A stretch of 11,304 bases of DNA from Actinomycetes bacterium (GTDB taxonomy: Bacteria; Actinomycetota; Acidimicrobiia; Acidimicrobiales; RAAP-2): contig JAKBCI010000028.1 of assembly GCA_021807965.1 (NCBI GenBank), positions 1-11,304 of the forward strand, in the 5' to 3' direction. This document shows, one piece after another, positions 1-7,190 of the stretch. The notes below the pieces were generated by a model. It worked only from the letters and a program-made list of their open reading frames with translations, was not told the DNA's origin and made no database searches. The translations under genes were made by a program, and so were the position numbers. Within the stretch, counting starts at the first letter, position 1, and each line of letters starts with the position of its first letter.

Positions 1-2130
1 ACCCGACTCGACGCCCTCGGCGATGATCTCCTTGCCGAGCGCGCGACCGAGGCGGATGATGGCGTCGACGATGGCGCGGTCGAAGGGGTCTCGGGCCACG
101 CCGCGCACGAAACTCATGTCCAACTTCAAGAAGTCAACCGGGAGATTCTTCAGCTCCGTCATCGACGCAAAGCCGGTGCCGAAGTCGTCGAGTGCGATCT
201 CGACGCCGAGCGCGCGAAAGCCCCGCAGAATGCGAGCGGTCTGCTCGGGGTCGTCGACCACGGCGTACTCAGTGATCTCGACGCACAGGCGGCGCCCGGG
301 CACGCCGTAGCGTGTCAGACAGCCCTCGACGAACTCCACCAAGTCGCCCATCTTGAAGTCCGCCGGCGACATGTTGACGCGCACCACGAAGTCGAGAGCG
401 GGGTAGTCGCGTTGCCAGACGCCGAGCTGTCGACAGGCTTCGGCGAACACCCACCGGCCGAGGTTGGTCACGAGACCCGTCTCCTCGGCCACGGTGATGA
501 ACTCGGACGCGGCGAGCAGGCCGCGAGTCGGATGCTGCCAGCGAACCAAGGACTCGACGGCGAGCAGCGCGCCGCTGCTGAGGTCGACCTCGGGCTGGAA
601 ATGCAGGCGCAGGCCGCCGGTGTCGATGGCTTCACGCAGCATGAGCTCCATCTGGGAGCGCTCGTCCACCGCCGAGTGCAGGTCGCTGTCAAAGACGATC
701 GCTCGGTTGCGACCGCGCGTCTTCGCCGTGTACATCGCGACGTCGGCTCGGCTGAGCATCTCCACGGCACTGAGGCCGGGCTGGGCGAGGACGATGCCGA
801 CGCTGGCGGTGTGGTTCATCGTCTGGCCGCTGATCTCGACGGGTTTGGCGATCACCTCGAGAATGCGGTACGCACTCGCCAGCGCTTCCATCTCGCTGTG
901 CGCGCGGTCCACGAGGAAGACGAACTCGTCGCCGCCGAGGCGAGCAGCGAAGTCGCCGGTGCGGATGCTGGTGCGAATCCGGTCAGCCATCGTAATGAGC
1001 AGGCGGTCCCCATTGGCGTGGCCCAAGTAGTCGTTCATGATCTTGAAGCGGTCCAGATCGATGAGCATTACCGCCACGTCGCGGTGATTCGAGAGACGTC
1101 GGCTGAGCTCTTCAATCAGCGCCCGCCGATTCGGCAGTCCGGTCAAGTCGTCGTGGTTGGCGTTGTGAACGATTCGCTCTTCGGCGTCAATGCGGGCCTG
1201 CAAGTGGACGATCATCGCCGCAACTGCCTGCAGGGCGTGCACCTCGCCCTGGGACCACCGTTGCGGTTCGTTGTACAAGAAGCCAATGACGCCCCAGGTC
1301 ACGTCGCCCATCATCAGCGGCACCGCCGCGCCGGTGATCGGGGTGAGCCCGTCGGTGGCGCGCTCCACGCGATCGACGAACTCGTCGGTCGCGTCCTGGG
1401 CACCAGTCAGGTACGGCTCCTTCAAGCTCCACATCGCCTCGAAGATCGGGTCGGCGTCGTAGGGCACCTCGCCGAGTGGGTCCGGGTCGGGGATCTCGTC
1501 GCGCACGGGCCAGGACGCTTCAAAGATGCTGAGGCCACGGGCGTGGTCGTGACGTCGCAAGAAGGCGACGTCACTGCCGAGAAACTGCGCGAGCTCGCGA
1601 GTCGTCCAGTCGAGCAGTTCGCGCCGGTTCTGCGACGAGCCCGACATCAGCTTGACCGCGACACTGGTCACCAACTCGTCTAACCGTTGCTGGTGACGTA
1701 GCACGCCCTCGCGAACGTTGAGGGAGGTGACGTGACTCAGTAAGTCGGCGAACGTGCGGCTCAACGCGCGTTCACGCTTCGACCACGCTCGACCCTGGCG
1801 CGCGACGACGAGCGCCCCGACCGCGGTATCGATCTCGACGCGAATCGGCTCGGCGAGCACGCCCCACTCGACGCCGTCGACCGACACCGAGAACGACGAC
1901 GTGGACGAACCCGACGCGAACCAGTGGCTGACTCGGTCCTGGACCGCGCCGAGCGACGCCTCACCCGTCGGCGTGGCGAATGTTTCGAGCGCTTCGGCCG
2001 GTGATGACCCGCCGTCATTCACGAATATGCAGATGATCTCGGTGCCGGGTATGACCTGGCGTAGCGTGTCGAAGACGAGACGCGTTTCGCCCCGCGCGCT
2101 AAGCCGGTGAAGAGGATTTTTGTCTGGCAC
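1..2130 (-). CDS. GAF-GGDEF-EAL cyclic-di-GMP synthase/phosphodiesterase, 3' end outside window
   Basis: Makes and/or degrades the second messenger cyclic-di-GMP. The frame is open from a GTG at 2130 to the window edge, giving 710 visible residues without a stop. It is read from the raw minus strand. An in-frame TAG lies 24 bp upstream and no other start intervenes, so GTG 2130 is the likely start; GAAGG upstream is a weak ribosome site. Residues about 1-130 look like a degenerate GAF-type sensor and about 150-310 like a second GAF. The GGDEF domain begins at DLTGLPNR (328-335), has an intact GGDEF motif (399-403) and an inhibitory RxxD site (RTGD, 390-393). The EAL domain starts near 500. 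Its signature reads ESL (E526), with N586, E618, D648/D649 in DDFGTG, K669 and E705 all present, so phosphodiesterase activity looks possible. There is no membrane segment, so it is probably cytosolic. The layout resembles Rv1354c of M. tuberculosis. Only the last part of the EAL domain is missing. Confidence 0.95.
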   Translation of the reverse strand, partial: MPDKNPLHRLSARGETRLVFDTLRQVIPGTEIICIFVNDGGSSPAEALETFATPTGEASLGAVQDRVSHWFASGSSTSSFSVSVDGVEWGVLAEPIRVEIDTAVGALVVARQGRAWSKRERALSRTFADLLSHVTSLNVREGVLRHQQRLDELVTSVAVKLMSGSSQNRRELLDWTTRELAQFLGSDVAFLRRHDHARGLSIFEASWPVRDEIPDPDPLGEVPYDADPIFEAMWSLKEPYLTGAQDATDEFVDRVERATDGLTPITGAAVPLMMGDVTWGVIGFLYNEPQRWSQGEVHALQAVAAMIVHLQARIDAEERIVHNANHDDLTGLPNRRALIEELSRRLSNHRDVAVMLIDLDRFKIMNDYLGHANGDRLLITMADRIRTSIRTGDFAARLGGDEFVFLVDRAHSEMEALASAYRILEVIAKPVEISGQTMNHTASVGIVLAQPGLSAVEMLSRADVAMYTAKTRGRNRAIVFDSDLHSAVDERSQMELMLREAIDTGGLRLHFQPEVDLSSGALLAVESLVRWQHPTRGLLAASEFITVAEETGLVTNLGRWVFAEACRQLGVWQRDYPALDFVVRVNMSPADFKMGDLVEFVEGCLTRYGVPGRRLCVEITEYAVVDDPEQTARILRGFRALGVEIALDDFGTGFASMTELKNLPVDFLKLDMSFVRGVARDPFDRAIVDAIIRLGRALGKEIIAEGVESG

Positions 2131-2161
2131 GCCTGCTCTACCTTCAGTGGGCTAGGAAACT

Positions 2162-2190
2162 AAACTATCAGTCCAGACTTGCGCGGTAAA
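2162..2190 (-). promoter_or_regulatory. possible promoter of the GAF-GGDEF-EAL gene
   Basis: On the minus strand TTTACC (2185-2190) and TAGTTT (2162-2167) are separated by 17 bp, in the order and spacing of a -35/-10 pair. The -10-like box sits about 31 bp before the GTG at 2130. Each box matches the vegetative consensus only partly (4/6 and 3/6). The 123-bp gap after the upstream gene makes a separate promoter reasonable, but read-through from that gene is equally possible. Confidence 0.25.
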
Positions 2191-2253
2191 GGGGTACTTT
2201 CTCGGGGCATTTTGGCACGAAATTTGGGCCGATCGCACGACGGTAGCCCGGAA

Positions 2254-5160
2254 TTACGACTCGGCGAGCGCCGTCGCGTTGGTGACAGTCCCCGACGTCG
2301 CGGAATCCCGGCTGAACACTTCGGCCAAGGCCAGACGGCTGCTGTGTACGCTCGGCGGCGCGGCGTGAAAGAGGCGCACGACCATCACGGCGGTCTCGCC
2401 ATCGGCGAGTTCCCAGTAGTCGCGCTGTCGCTCGGACTGACCGACCAGTTCGTCGAGGTACCGCTCGCCACCAAAGGTGAGCATCTCGGACTCAGTCGTC
2501 GCGTACAGGGTCAGGGGTACCATCGGCTGTACCGCAATGCCCAGTCGGTGGGCGTTCAACCAGAAGCGCTCGAAGGCGGCCCCGGCGCGGACGTACCACG
2601 TCGGTTCGGCCCGCGGCACCGTGATCGCGGCCAGCGCCGAACTCGACTCGACGGCGTACCGTGATGGCTCGCCGAGCGCGGCTCCACCACGCCAGTCGGC
2701 GAGGTGGCCCATGACGTCGCTGCGCGCGAGCAGGTCAATTCCGGTGACCACGTGGTCACCCAACTCCAGGGTGCGAACGTCCAGCCCCTCGTCCAGCGTG
2801 TCCTCGCCCGGCCAACGCAACTCGTCGCGCATGGCCTCATGCACGTTGGGCAGTAGGTAGCGCAGCCGATCGGCGCTCGCGATGAGGTCCGCACCAACTT
2901 TGAGCTTTGGTCGATCGCTGACCACGATCAGCCTGGCACCTTCGCGCGCCACCGCGTGGTCCAATATCGCGAGCGACGCGTCGTCGAGGGGTACCGGCTG
3001 GCCGATTCGCCGGTTGGTCGCGCGCGTGGCGACGTAGGGCAAGAGTCGCGCCACGTCCGCGTCGGGCGAGCGACCGAGCAGCAGTGTCGCCACGTGATTG
3101 GTGCGCCGGCCGTCGGGGAACAGGCGCACGGGGCCAAGCTGCTTGATTGACGCCGCGGCGACGCGAGCGTTGAAGAGCGCGGCGCCGATAGCGAGGTAGC
3201 TGCCACGATGTTCGACGTCCCAGATCGAGGTTCGTTCGGGCACGACATAGAACCGGACCTCGACGTCATTGGCCTCGAAACGCCACGGCTGCATGTTGCC
3301 GCCCGACGGTGCACGCCGAGCGGCGTCGACGATGAAGGTGACCGGCTCGGTCTCGTCGAGCGGACCGTCGACCGGTGGCGCGCTCGCGAGATCATCCGCG
3401 CGTTGCGTATCGATCTCTACCTCGGCGAGCGACGAAACGATCTCCTCGACGTCGATGCGCACGCGACCCGACGGCAGGTCGCCGGTAGTACCGAGCCGTC
3501 GCACCGCGGTCGCGACCGCCGCGGCACCGAGGGAAACCTCGCTCGCGAGCTGCGGCCACCCCGTAATGGTGTGACCGACCTCGAGGAACGTGGCGGCCGC
3601 CCGCGACGACGCGTCGCGCGGGCCGACGAGCCGCGCGACGTAGGGACCTTTTTCCGCGGTGGTGAGGCCGGCGAGTTTGGTGGCGTCCAGGTCACCGAAG
3701 ATCCCGTGGAAGATCGGCCTACTGGGCTCAAGATCAAACCGCTCCACGTCTAAGATCCCGCGGTCACTCGTCTCCATGATCACCGGAATGCGCCGCTCAC
3801 GAGCGGCCTCGCGAACGAGAAACTTCATATCGAGCGAATCGCACTCTTCGATGACGACGTCGAGCCCATCGAGGAACTCCGCGAGATTCTCGGGCCGCAC
3901 GCCGTCGGTAAAGGCAACAACTCGAAGGTAGGGGTCGGTCTCGGTGATCCGCCGAGCGCCGACCACCGCCTTGTTGACGCCGAGGTCGAGCACGCTCGCC
4001 GGCAGTCGGTTGAGATTCGACACGTCGACCGTATCGAAATCCGCGAGTCGCAGCTCGCCGGCCAGTCCCTCCATCGCGAGCACGTGGGCGACGCTATTGC
4101 CGGTGCTGACGCCAACGACCCCGATGCGAAACGTGCGCAACCGCGCTTGCTCGTCGCGGGTGAGTTTGTTCCGGTTCCGGTCGAGGCGCAGGTACCCGAA
4201 CGAACGCGGTCCGAGAAGTCGCACCGCCGCGCGTCGCCACGGGTAATACACCCATCGCGACTCCTCGGCCGCAATCGACGACGGTGGCACGGGCAACGTC
4301 GATTCCAATTGGTCGCGCTGGGCGTCGAGCCGATCGACGAACTGGATTGCGTCGTTCGCGCGCAAGACCTGCAGTACCTCACGGTCGGCGCGCTTGGTCA
4401 CGTCGATGATCAACGGCTGCCACGAGCGAGTCCTCGTCGAGGCGACGTCCAGTTCCGTCGGGCTATCGGCCGCCGGGCCGCGAGCCAGCTGCTCACTCTC
4501 GATGCGCATGGCTCGCTGGTGCTCGGGCGTGCTCAACTCGTAGGTCGTCCCGCGGTACCAGCACACCGCCACCGTGCGGTAGCGATCGTCGGGGAACGGT
4601 ACCCAACGCTCGCCAACCTGTCGCCCGCCGGCGGGCGAACCAATGGGCACGAGATTGTCCGACACCGCGGTGATCGCGAACTCCGCGCCCAGCCAGTTCA
4701 TCGCGTGGGTGACCGACCTCGTAATCGCGGCGACCAGGCGAAACCCCGTCGCTGCGGCGCCCTTGGACCACATGCCCTTGACCTCAAGCACCCCGCCGCG
4801 AATATGGTCGCTGATGAGGCGCTCTAAGTCGCCGAGCTCGTCGGACTCAGCCATCTCCTCGAGCAGCACCGCGTGGTAGGTGCTTTCGAGTGGGCCCTGG
4901 AATCGCACGCCGCACACCGCCTCATCGTTCGCACCAAAGCCGAGGAAGAAGAGCGAGACGCCCCGACCCTGTTCGAGTTCCTGGCGCCGCAACGTTCCCT
5001 CGACGCCGCGCAGGCGGAACTGACCTTCGCCCTCGTCGAGGTAGACCTTCCAGAGGTCGGGCCGCTCAAGTGGATGATGGCCCTCGAAGCGCACGCCGGT
5101 TATGGGATCGAGGTAACTCGCTCCGAATCGATATCGATGGCTCGTCGCACTACCCACCAT
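2254..5160 (-). CDS. acyltransferase-like / E1 (ThiF) adenylyltransferase / nitroreductase fusion, Rv1355c (MoeY)-like
   Basis: A 968-residue three-part protein. Residues about 60-200 resemble a GNAT or FeeM-type N-acyltransferase fold: strand AVCGVRFQG near 81-89, strand EVKGMW at 126-131, then a glycine-bearing loop and long helix. Residues about 300-560 form an E1/ThiF domain with nucleotide loop GVVGVSTGN (347-355), D374 and D376, SNLNR (381-385), K397, and D434 with D441/D444. Residues about 605-968 form an FMN nitroreductase with the APSGGNMQPW motif (617-626). E1 domains adenylate carboxyl groups; nitroreductase-fold enzymes carry out FMN-dependent oxidation or reduction. The E1 part has no CxxC zinc pairs and only one cysteine (C440), so thioester transfer is unlikely. 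Rv1355c is annotated as molybdopterin synthesis protein MoeY, but that role is weakly founded and I do not assert it. As I recall Rv1355c is about 715 residues and lacks this N-terminal part. The frame stays open to 5364, but ATG 5160 is preferred for its strong ribosome site and the basic, low-quality sequence upstream. The substrate is unknown. Confidence 0.9.
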   Translation of the reverse strand: MVGSATSHRYRFGASYLDPITGVRFEGHHPLERPDLWKVYLDEGEGQFRLRGVEGTLRRQELEQGRGVSLFFLGFGANDEAVCGVRFQGPLESTYHAVLLEEMAESDELGDLERLISDHIRGGVLEVKGMWSKGAAATGFRLVAAITRSVTHAMNWLGAEFAITAVSDNLVPIGSPAGGRQVGERWVPFPDDRYRTVAVCWYRGTTYELSTPEHQRAMRIESEQLARGPAADSPTELDVASTRTRSWQPLIIDVTKRADREVLQVLRANDAIQFVDRLDAQRDQLESTLPVPPSSIAAEESRWVYYPWRRAAVRLLGPRSFGYLRLDRNRNKLTRDEQARLRTFRIGVVGVSTGNSVAHVLAMEGLAGELRLADFDTVDVSNLNRLPASVLDLGVNKAVVGARRITETDPYLRVVAFTDGVRPENLAEFLDGLDVVIEECDSLDMKFLVREAARERRIPVIMETSDRGILDVERFDLEPSRPIFHGIFGDLDATKLAGLTTAEKGPYVARLVGPRDASSRAAATFLEVGHTITGWPQLASEVSLGAAAVATAVRRLGTTGDLPSGRVRIDVEEIVSSLAEVEIDTQRADDLASAPPVDGPLDETEPVTFIVDAARRAPSGGNMQPWRFEANDVEVRFYVVPERTSIWDVEHRGSYLAIGAALFNARVAAASIKQLGPVRLFPDGRRTNHVATLLLGRSPDADVARLLPYVATRATNRRIGQPVPLDDASLAILDHAVAREGARLIVVSDRPKLKVGADLIASADRLRYLLPNVHEAMRDELRWPGEDTLDEGLDVRTLELGDHVVTGIDLLARSDVMGHLADWRGGAALGEPSRYAVESSSALAAITVPRAEPTWYVRAGAAFERFWLNAHRLGIAVQPMVPLTLYATTESEMLTFGGERYLDELVGQSERQRDYWELADGETAVMVVRLFHAAPPSVHSSRLALAEVFSRDSATSGTVTNATALAES

Positions 5161-5396
5161 GAATCCTCTCCACCGTCGGCCGGGGAACCGCCGCGTCGCG
5201 AATCGCCATCTATCGTGGGCCCTCCTACCTTTCGAACTATAGTGAGACGACCCGTGAAATTGGTGTATCCACCACCGAGCCGAAGGGTGTAGCGCGTGCT
5301 CGATACACGTTCGACTGCCGATGTCGCGTCGCGACGATCGACCGGGCGAACGAGACGAGGACACGCGCGCCGCGAGTCACCACCGAACGACCCGAC
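5161..5396. other. divergent intergenic region between the E1-nitroreductase fusion and the prepilin peptidase gene
   Basis: The two flanking genes are transcribed away from each other, so this 236-bp stretch should hold both promoters. It contains the perfect palindrome ACTATAGT (5236-5243), which gives a TATAGT -10-like box on either strand; I find no convincing -35 box at 16-18 bp on either side. A 7-bp inverted repeat, GTGTATC (5263-5269) and GATACAC (5302-5308), has half-sites 32 bp apart and could be a regulator site or chance. No convincing small gene is seen. Confidence 0.4.
5165..5171 (-). promoter_or_regulatory. ribosome binding site that fixes the start of the E1-nitroreductase fusion
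   Basis: GGAGAGG on the minus strand, four bases before ATG 5160, is a strong Shine-Dalgarno match. It favours this start over the open but basic and Ser/Arg-rich extension that runs up to 5364. Confidence 0.7.
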
Positions 5397-6182
5397 GTGT
5401 TGACGCTGCTCGTTGTCTATTGCGCGCTGTTCGGGCTCGTCATCGGTTCCTTTCTCAACGTGGTCGTTTACCGCGTGCCGCGTCACCAATCGATTATGCG
5501 TCCAGGCTCGACCTGCCCCCGGTGCGACGAACTAATCGCCGCGCGTGACAACGTGCCGATCGTCTCGTGGCTGGTACTTCGCGGGCGCTGTCGTCACTGC
5601 GGCGAGCCGATCGCCGTTCGTTACCCGCTGGTCGAACTCGCCACGGCACTGCTCTTCGCCGGCGCCGCAGCGCGCGTCGGCTACCGGGCGGACCTGCCGG
5701 CGATGCTCGTCCTGCTCGCCGGTCTCTTCGCTCTCGCGCTCATCGACGCCGAGTTACTCGTCTTGCCCAAGCGAATCGTCTACGCGACGCTCGTACTGCT
5801 CGCGCTCGCGCTGCTCGGCGCCGCCGCGTACGGCGACGCGTGGCACCGATTCGGCGTCGCGGCGCTCGTCGCGGTGATCTGGTATCTGCTCTTCTTCGCC
5901 ATCAACGCCGTCAGTCCACGAGCGCTCGGCTTCGGTGACGTCCGACTCGCTCTCGTGCTCGGTCTCGGACTCGGCTGGCTCGGCGTCGGGTACGCGGTGC
6001 TCGGCTTCTTCGCGGCGAACCTGCTCGGCGCGGGAGTCGGACTCGCGCTGCTGGCGACCAAGCGCATCGAGCGACGCCAGCCGATCCCCTACGGCGTCTT
6101 TCTCGCGCTCGGGGCGGCCATTGCGATCTACGCCGGGCCCGAGCTGCTCGCACCATTCCAGAATCTGCAGTGGCACTGGTAG
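5397..6182 (+). CDS. pilD: type IV prepilin peptidase (A24 family leader peptidase / N-methylase)
   Basis: An integral membrane aspartic protease that removes the leader of prepilins and usually N-methylates the new N-terminus. The 261 residues match the family length. The N-terminal region has GSFLNVVVYRVP followed by two CxxC pairs (C40/C43 and C65/C68), the zinc-binding part of the full bifunctional form. The protease aspartates are D117 in IDAELLVLP and D181 in GFGD. The remainder is a series of hydrophobic helices. The start is GTG 5397, directly before the first hydrophobic helix; no ribosome site precedes it, so the transcript may be leaderless. Its natural substrates are encoded about 3-5 kb away on the other strand (the pilin at 9144-9683 and perhaps the minor pilin at 10138-11028). 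The family assignment is firm; the symbol is by function. Confidence 0.95.
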   Translation: MLTLLVVYCALFGLVIGSFLNVVVYRVPRHQSIMRPGSTCPRCDELIAARDNVPIVSWLVLRGRCRHCGEPIAVRYPLVELATALLFAGAAARVGYRADLPAMLVLLAGLFALALIDAELLVLPKRIVYATLVLLALALLGAAAYGDAWHRFGVAALVAVIWYLLFFAINAVSPRALGFGDVRLALVLGLGLGWLGVGYAVLGFFAANLLGAGVGLALLATKRIERRQPIPYGVFLALGAAIAIYAGPELLAPFQNLQWHW

Positions 6183-6433
6183 CCCGCGCAGCCGCGGACT
6201 GGTTCGACGGTTTCACCAGCGTTAACGTCTCGAGCGCTGGCCTGCGTGTCGACATCGAGCACGGACCAAGGGACCAGAAGGTGGTCACGCTCGCTCCGGA
6301 TTGGCTCCGTCACGTCGCGGTGGAACTACCGGCGACAACGTGCTCGGCGGCAGCGACGGAGCGCAGGGAGCCAGGACTGAACTCACCGTGGGGTGAGGAT
6401 CTAGGTTTTCTTACTGAGAGACTCGCATCGTGA
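6170..6433 (+). CDS. doubtful small ORF overlapping the end of the prepilin peptidase gene
   Basis: An 87-residue frame starts at GTG 6170, overlapping the preceding gene by 13 bp, and ends with TGA at 6433. The first 60 or so codons mostly end in G or C and encode a plausible soluble sequence (ADWFDGFTSVNV, then VVTLAPDWLRHVAVELP). The last third has poorer codon use and reads less like protein. I recognise no family. The overlap with a same-strand gene suggests translational coupling, but the same stretch could be a non-coding 3' region. Confidence 0.3.
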   Translation: MALVARAAADWFDGFTSVNVSSAGLRVDIEHGPRDQKVVTLAPDWLRHVAVELPATTCSAAATERREPGLNSPWGEDLGFLTERLAS

Positions 6434-6441
6434 CGCGATGC
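6382..6441 (+). other. two short inverted repeats before the GNAT gene
   Basis: CTCACC (6382-6387) and GGTGAG (6392-6397) form a 6-bp stem with a 4-base loop, followed eight bases later by TTTTCTT. This is a weak terminator-like arrangement after the prepilin peptidase unit. Next, GCATCG (6425-6430) and CGATGC (6436-6441) form a 6-bp stem with a 5-base loop, 34 bp before the GTG of the GNAT gene. The second could be an operator or a leader hairpin. Both are short enough to be chance. Confidence 0.25.
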
Positions 6442-6475
6442 AACCGGTATTGGTGGATACGCGGGGGTAGGCGAC

Positions 6476-7051
6476 GTGGACCGAGAGATACGCGAAGAGC
6501 CAATTGGTTCGCTTGCGCAACACGCTGAGATATCGATCGCTTTCCTCGTGGATCAGATCCTTGAAGTATCCGTATTCGATGGAGGTTTGGGCGAGATCAA
6601 CCTGCGAGAACGCGCCGTCGACGTTCCGTACATCAAGAATCGCGACGACTTCAAGGGAGAGGGACCGACTCGCTGGCCGAGGCGTTTTGACGTCACTAAT
6701 TGGGGGCTGCTCGGCGCCTACCAAGGCGGACTACGAGTCGGCGGTGCCGTCATCGCCTTCACGACCCCGGACCTCGAGATGCTGGGCGAGCGAAGCGACG
6801 CCGCGCCACTCTGGGATATACGCGTCCGATCGGACCTGCGACATTCCGGCATCGGCTCGCTGCTGCTTCGCGCGGTCCGGGAGTGGGCGCGCCGGCGCGG
6901 CTGCGCTGAGATCCGAATCAAGACGCAGATCGTCAATCTTCCCGCCTGTCACTTCTACGCTCGGATGGGCGGTGAGCTCGAGAGCATCAATCGTCTTGCC
7001 TATCCGGAGTTGCCCGACGAGACCCAGATGATCTGGCGTCTCGACCTGTGA
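6476..7051 (+). CDS. GNAT acetyltransferase, streptothricin acetyltransferase-like
   Basis: A 191-residue acyl-CoA N-acyltransferase, predicted cytosolic. The acetyl-CoA loop R-x-x-G-x-G reads RHSGIG (122-127), after the strand PLWDIRV and before a long amphipathic helix. The C-terminal part, with KTQ (149-151), N154, ACHFYARMGG (157-166) and a closing Y..LPDETQMIW, matches the pattern of streptothricin acetyltransferases (Sat family), where ETQ..N..AC.FY is conserved. The first residue of that motif is lysine here instead of glutamate. It could acetylate an amine on an antibiotic, metabolite or protein; the substrate cannot be told from sequence. The start is GTG 6476 with a G-rich stretch upstream as a weak ribosome site. 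It lies 293 bp after the prepilin peptidase and converges on the DUF429 gene, with 139 bp between the two ends and no clear terminator there. Confidence 0.88.
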   Translation: MDREIREEPIGSLAQHAEISIAFLVDQILEVSVFDGGLGEINLRERAVDVPYIKNRDDFKGEGPTRWPRRFDVTNWGLLGAYQGGLRVGGAVIAFTTPDLEMLGERSDAAPLWDIRVRSDLRHSGIGSLLLRAVREWARRRGCAEIRIKTQIVNLPACHFYARMGGELESINRLAYPELPDETQMIWRLDL

Positions 7052-7190
7052 TCGATCCGACTGGCTGACTCACGTGAATCCGCGCAACGTCGACGCACCA
7101 GCGACCATCGGTGGGGCGACGGTGCGAGAAGCATTCGCGACGGTCTCGAGCCACAACGTGAGAGTCACCCAATGCGCCGGCGCCAGCGGC

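Noticed and set aside
412..1683. Plus-strand 423-codon open frame opposite the GAF-GGDEF-EAL gene
   Set aside because: It is antisense to a frame with unmistakable GGDEF and EAL motifs. Its product is rich in His, Arg, Val and Asp with no recognisable domain, as expected of a shadow frame in GC-rich DNA.
3208..3753. Plus-strand 181-codon frame, and similar plus-strand frames at 4084-4827 and 4873-5292
   Set aside because: All lie opposite the nitroreductase, E1 and N-terminal domains, whose motifs are clear on the minus strand.
5161..5364. N-terminal extension of the E1-nitroreductase fusion to a start at 5364
   Set aside because: The extra 68 residues are Arg/Ser/His-rich and unlike protein, and a strong ribosome site sits four bases before ATG 5160.
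6382..6412. Firm intrinsic terminator after the prepilin peptidase
   Set aside because: The stem is only 6 bp and the T-rich stretch starts eight bases after it, so I list it only as a weak inverted repeat.
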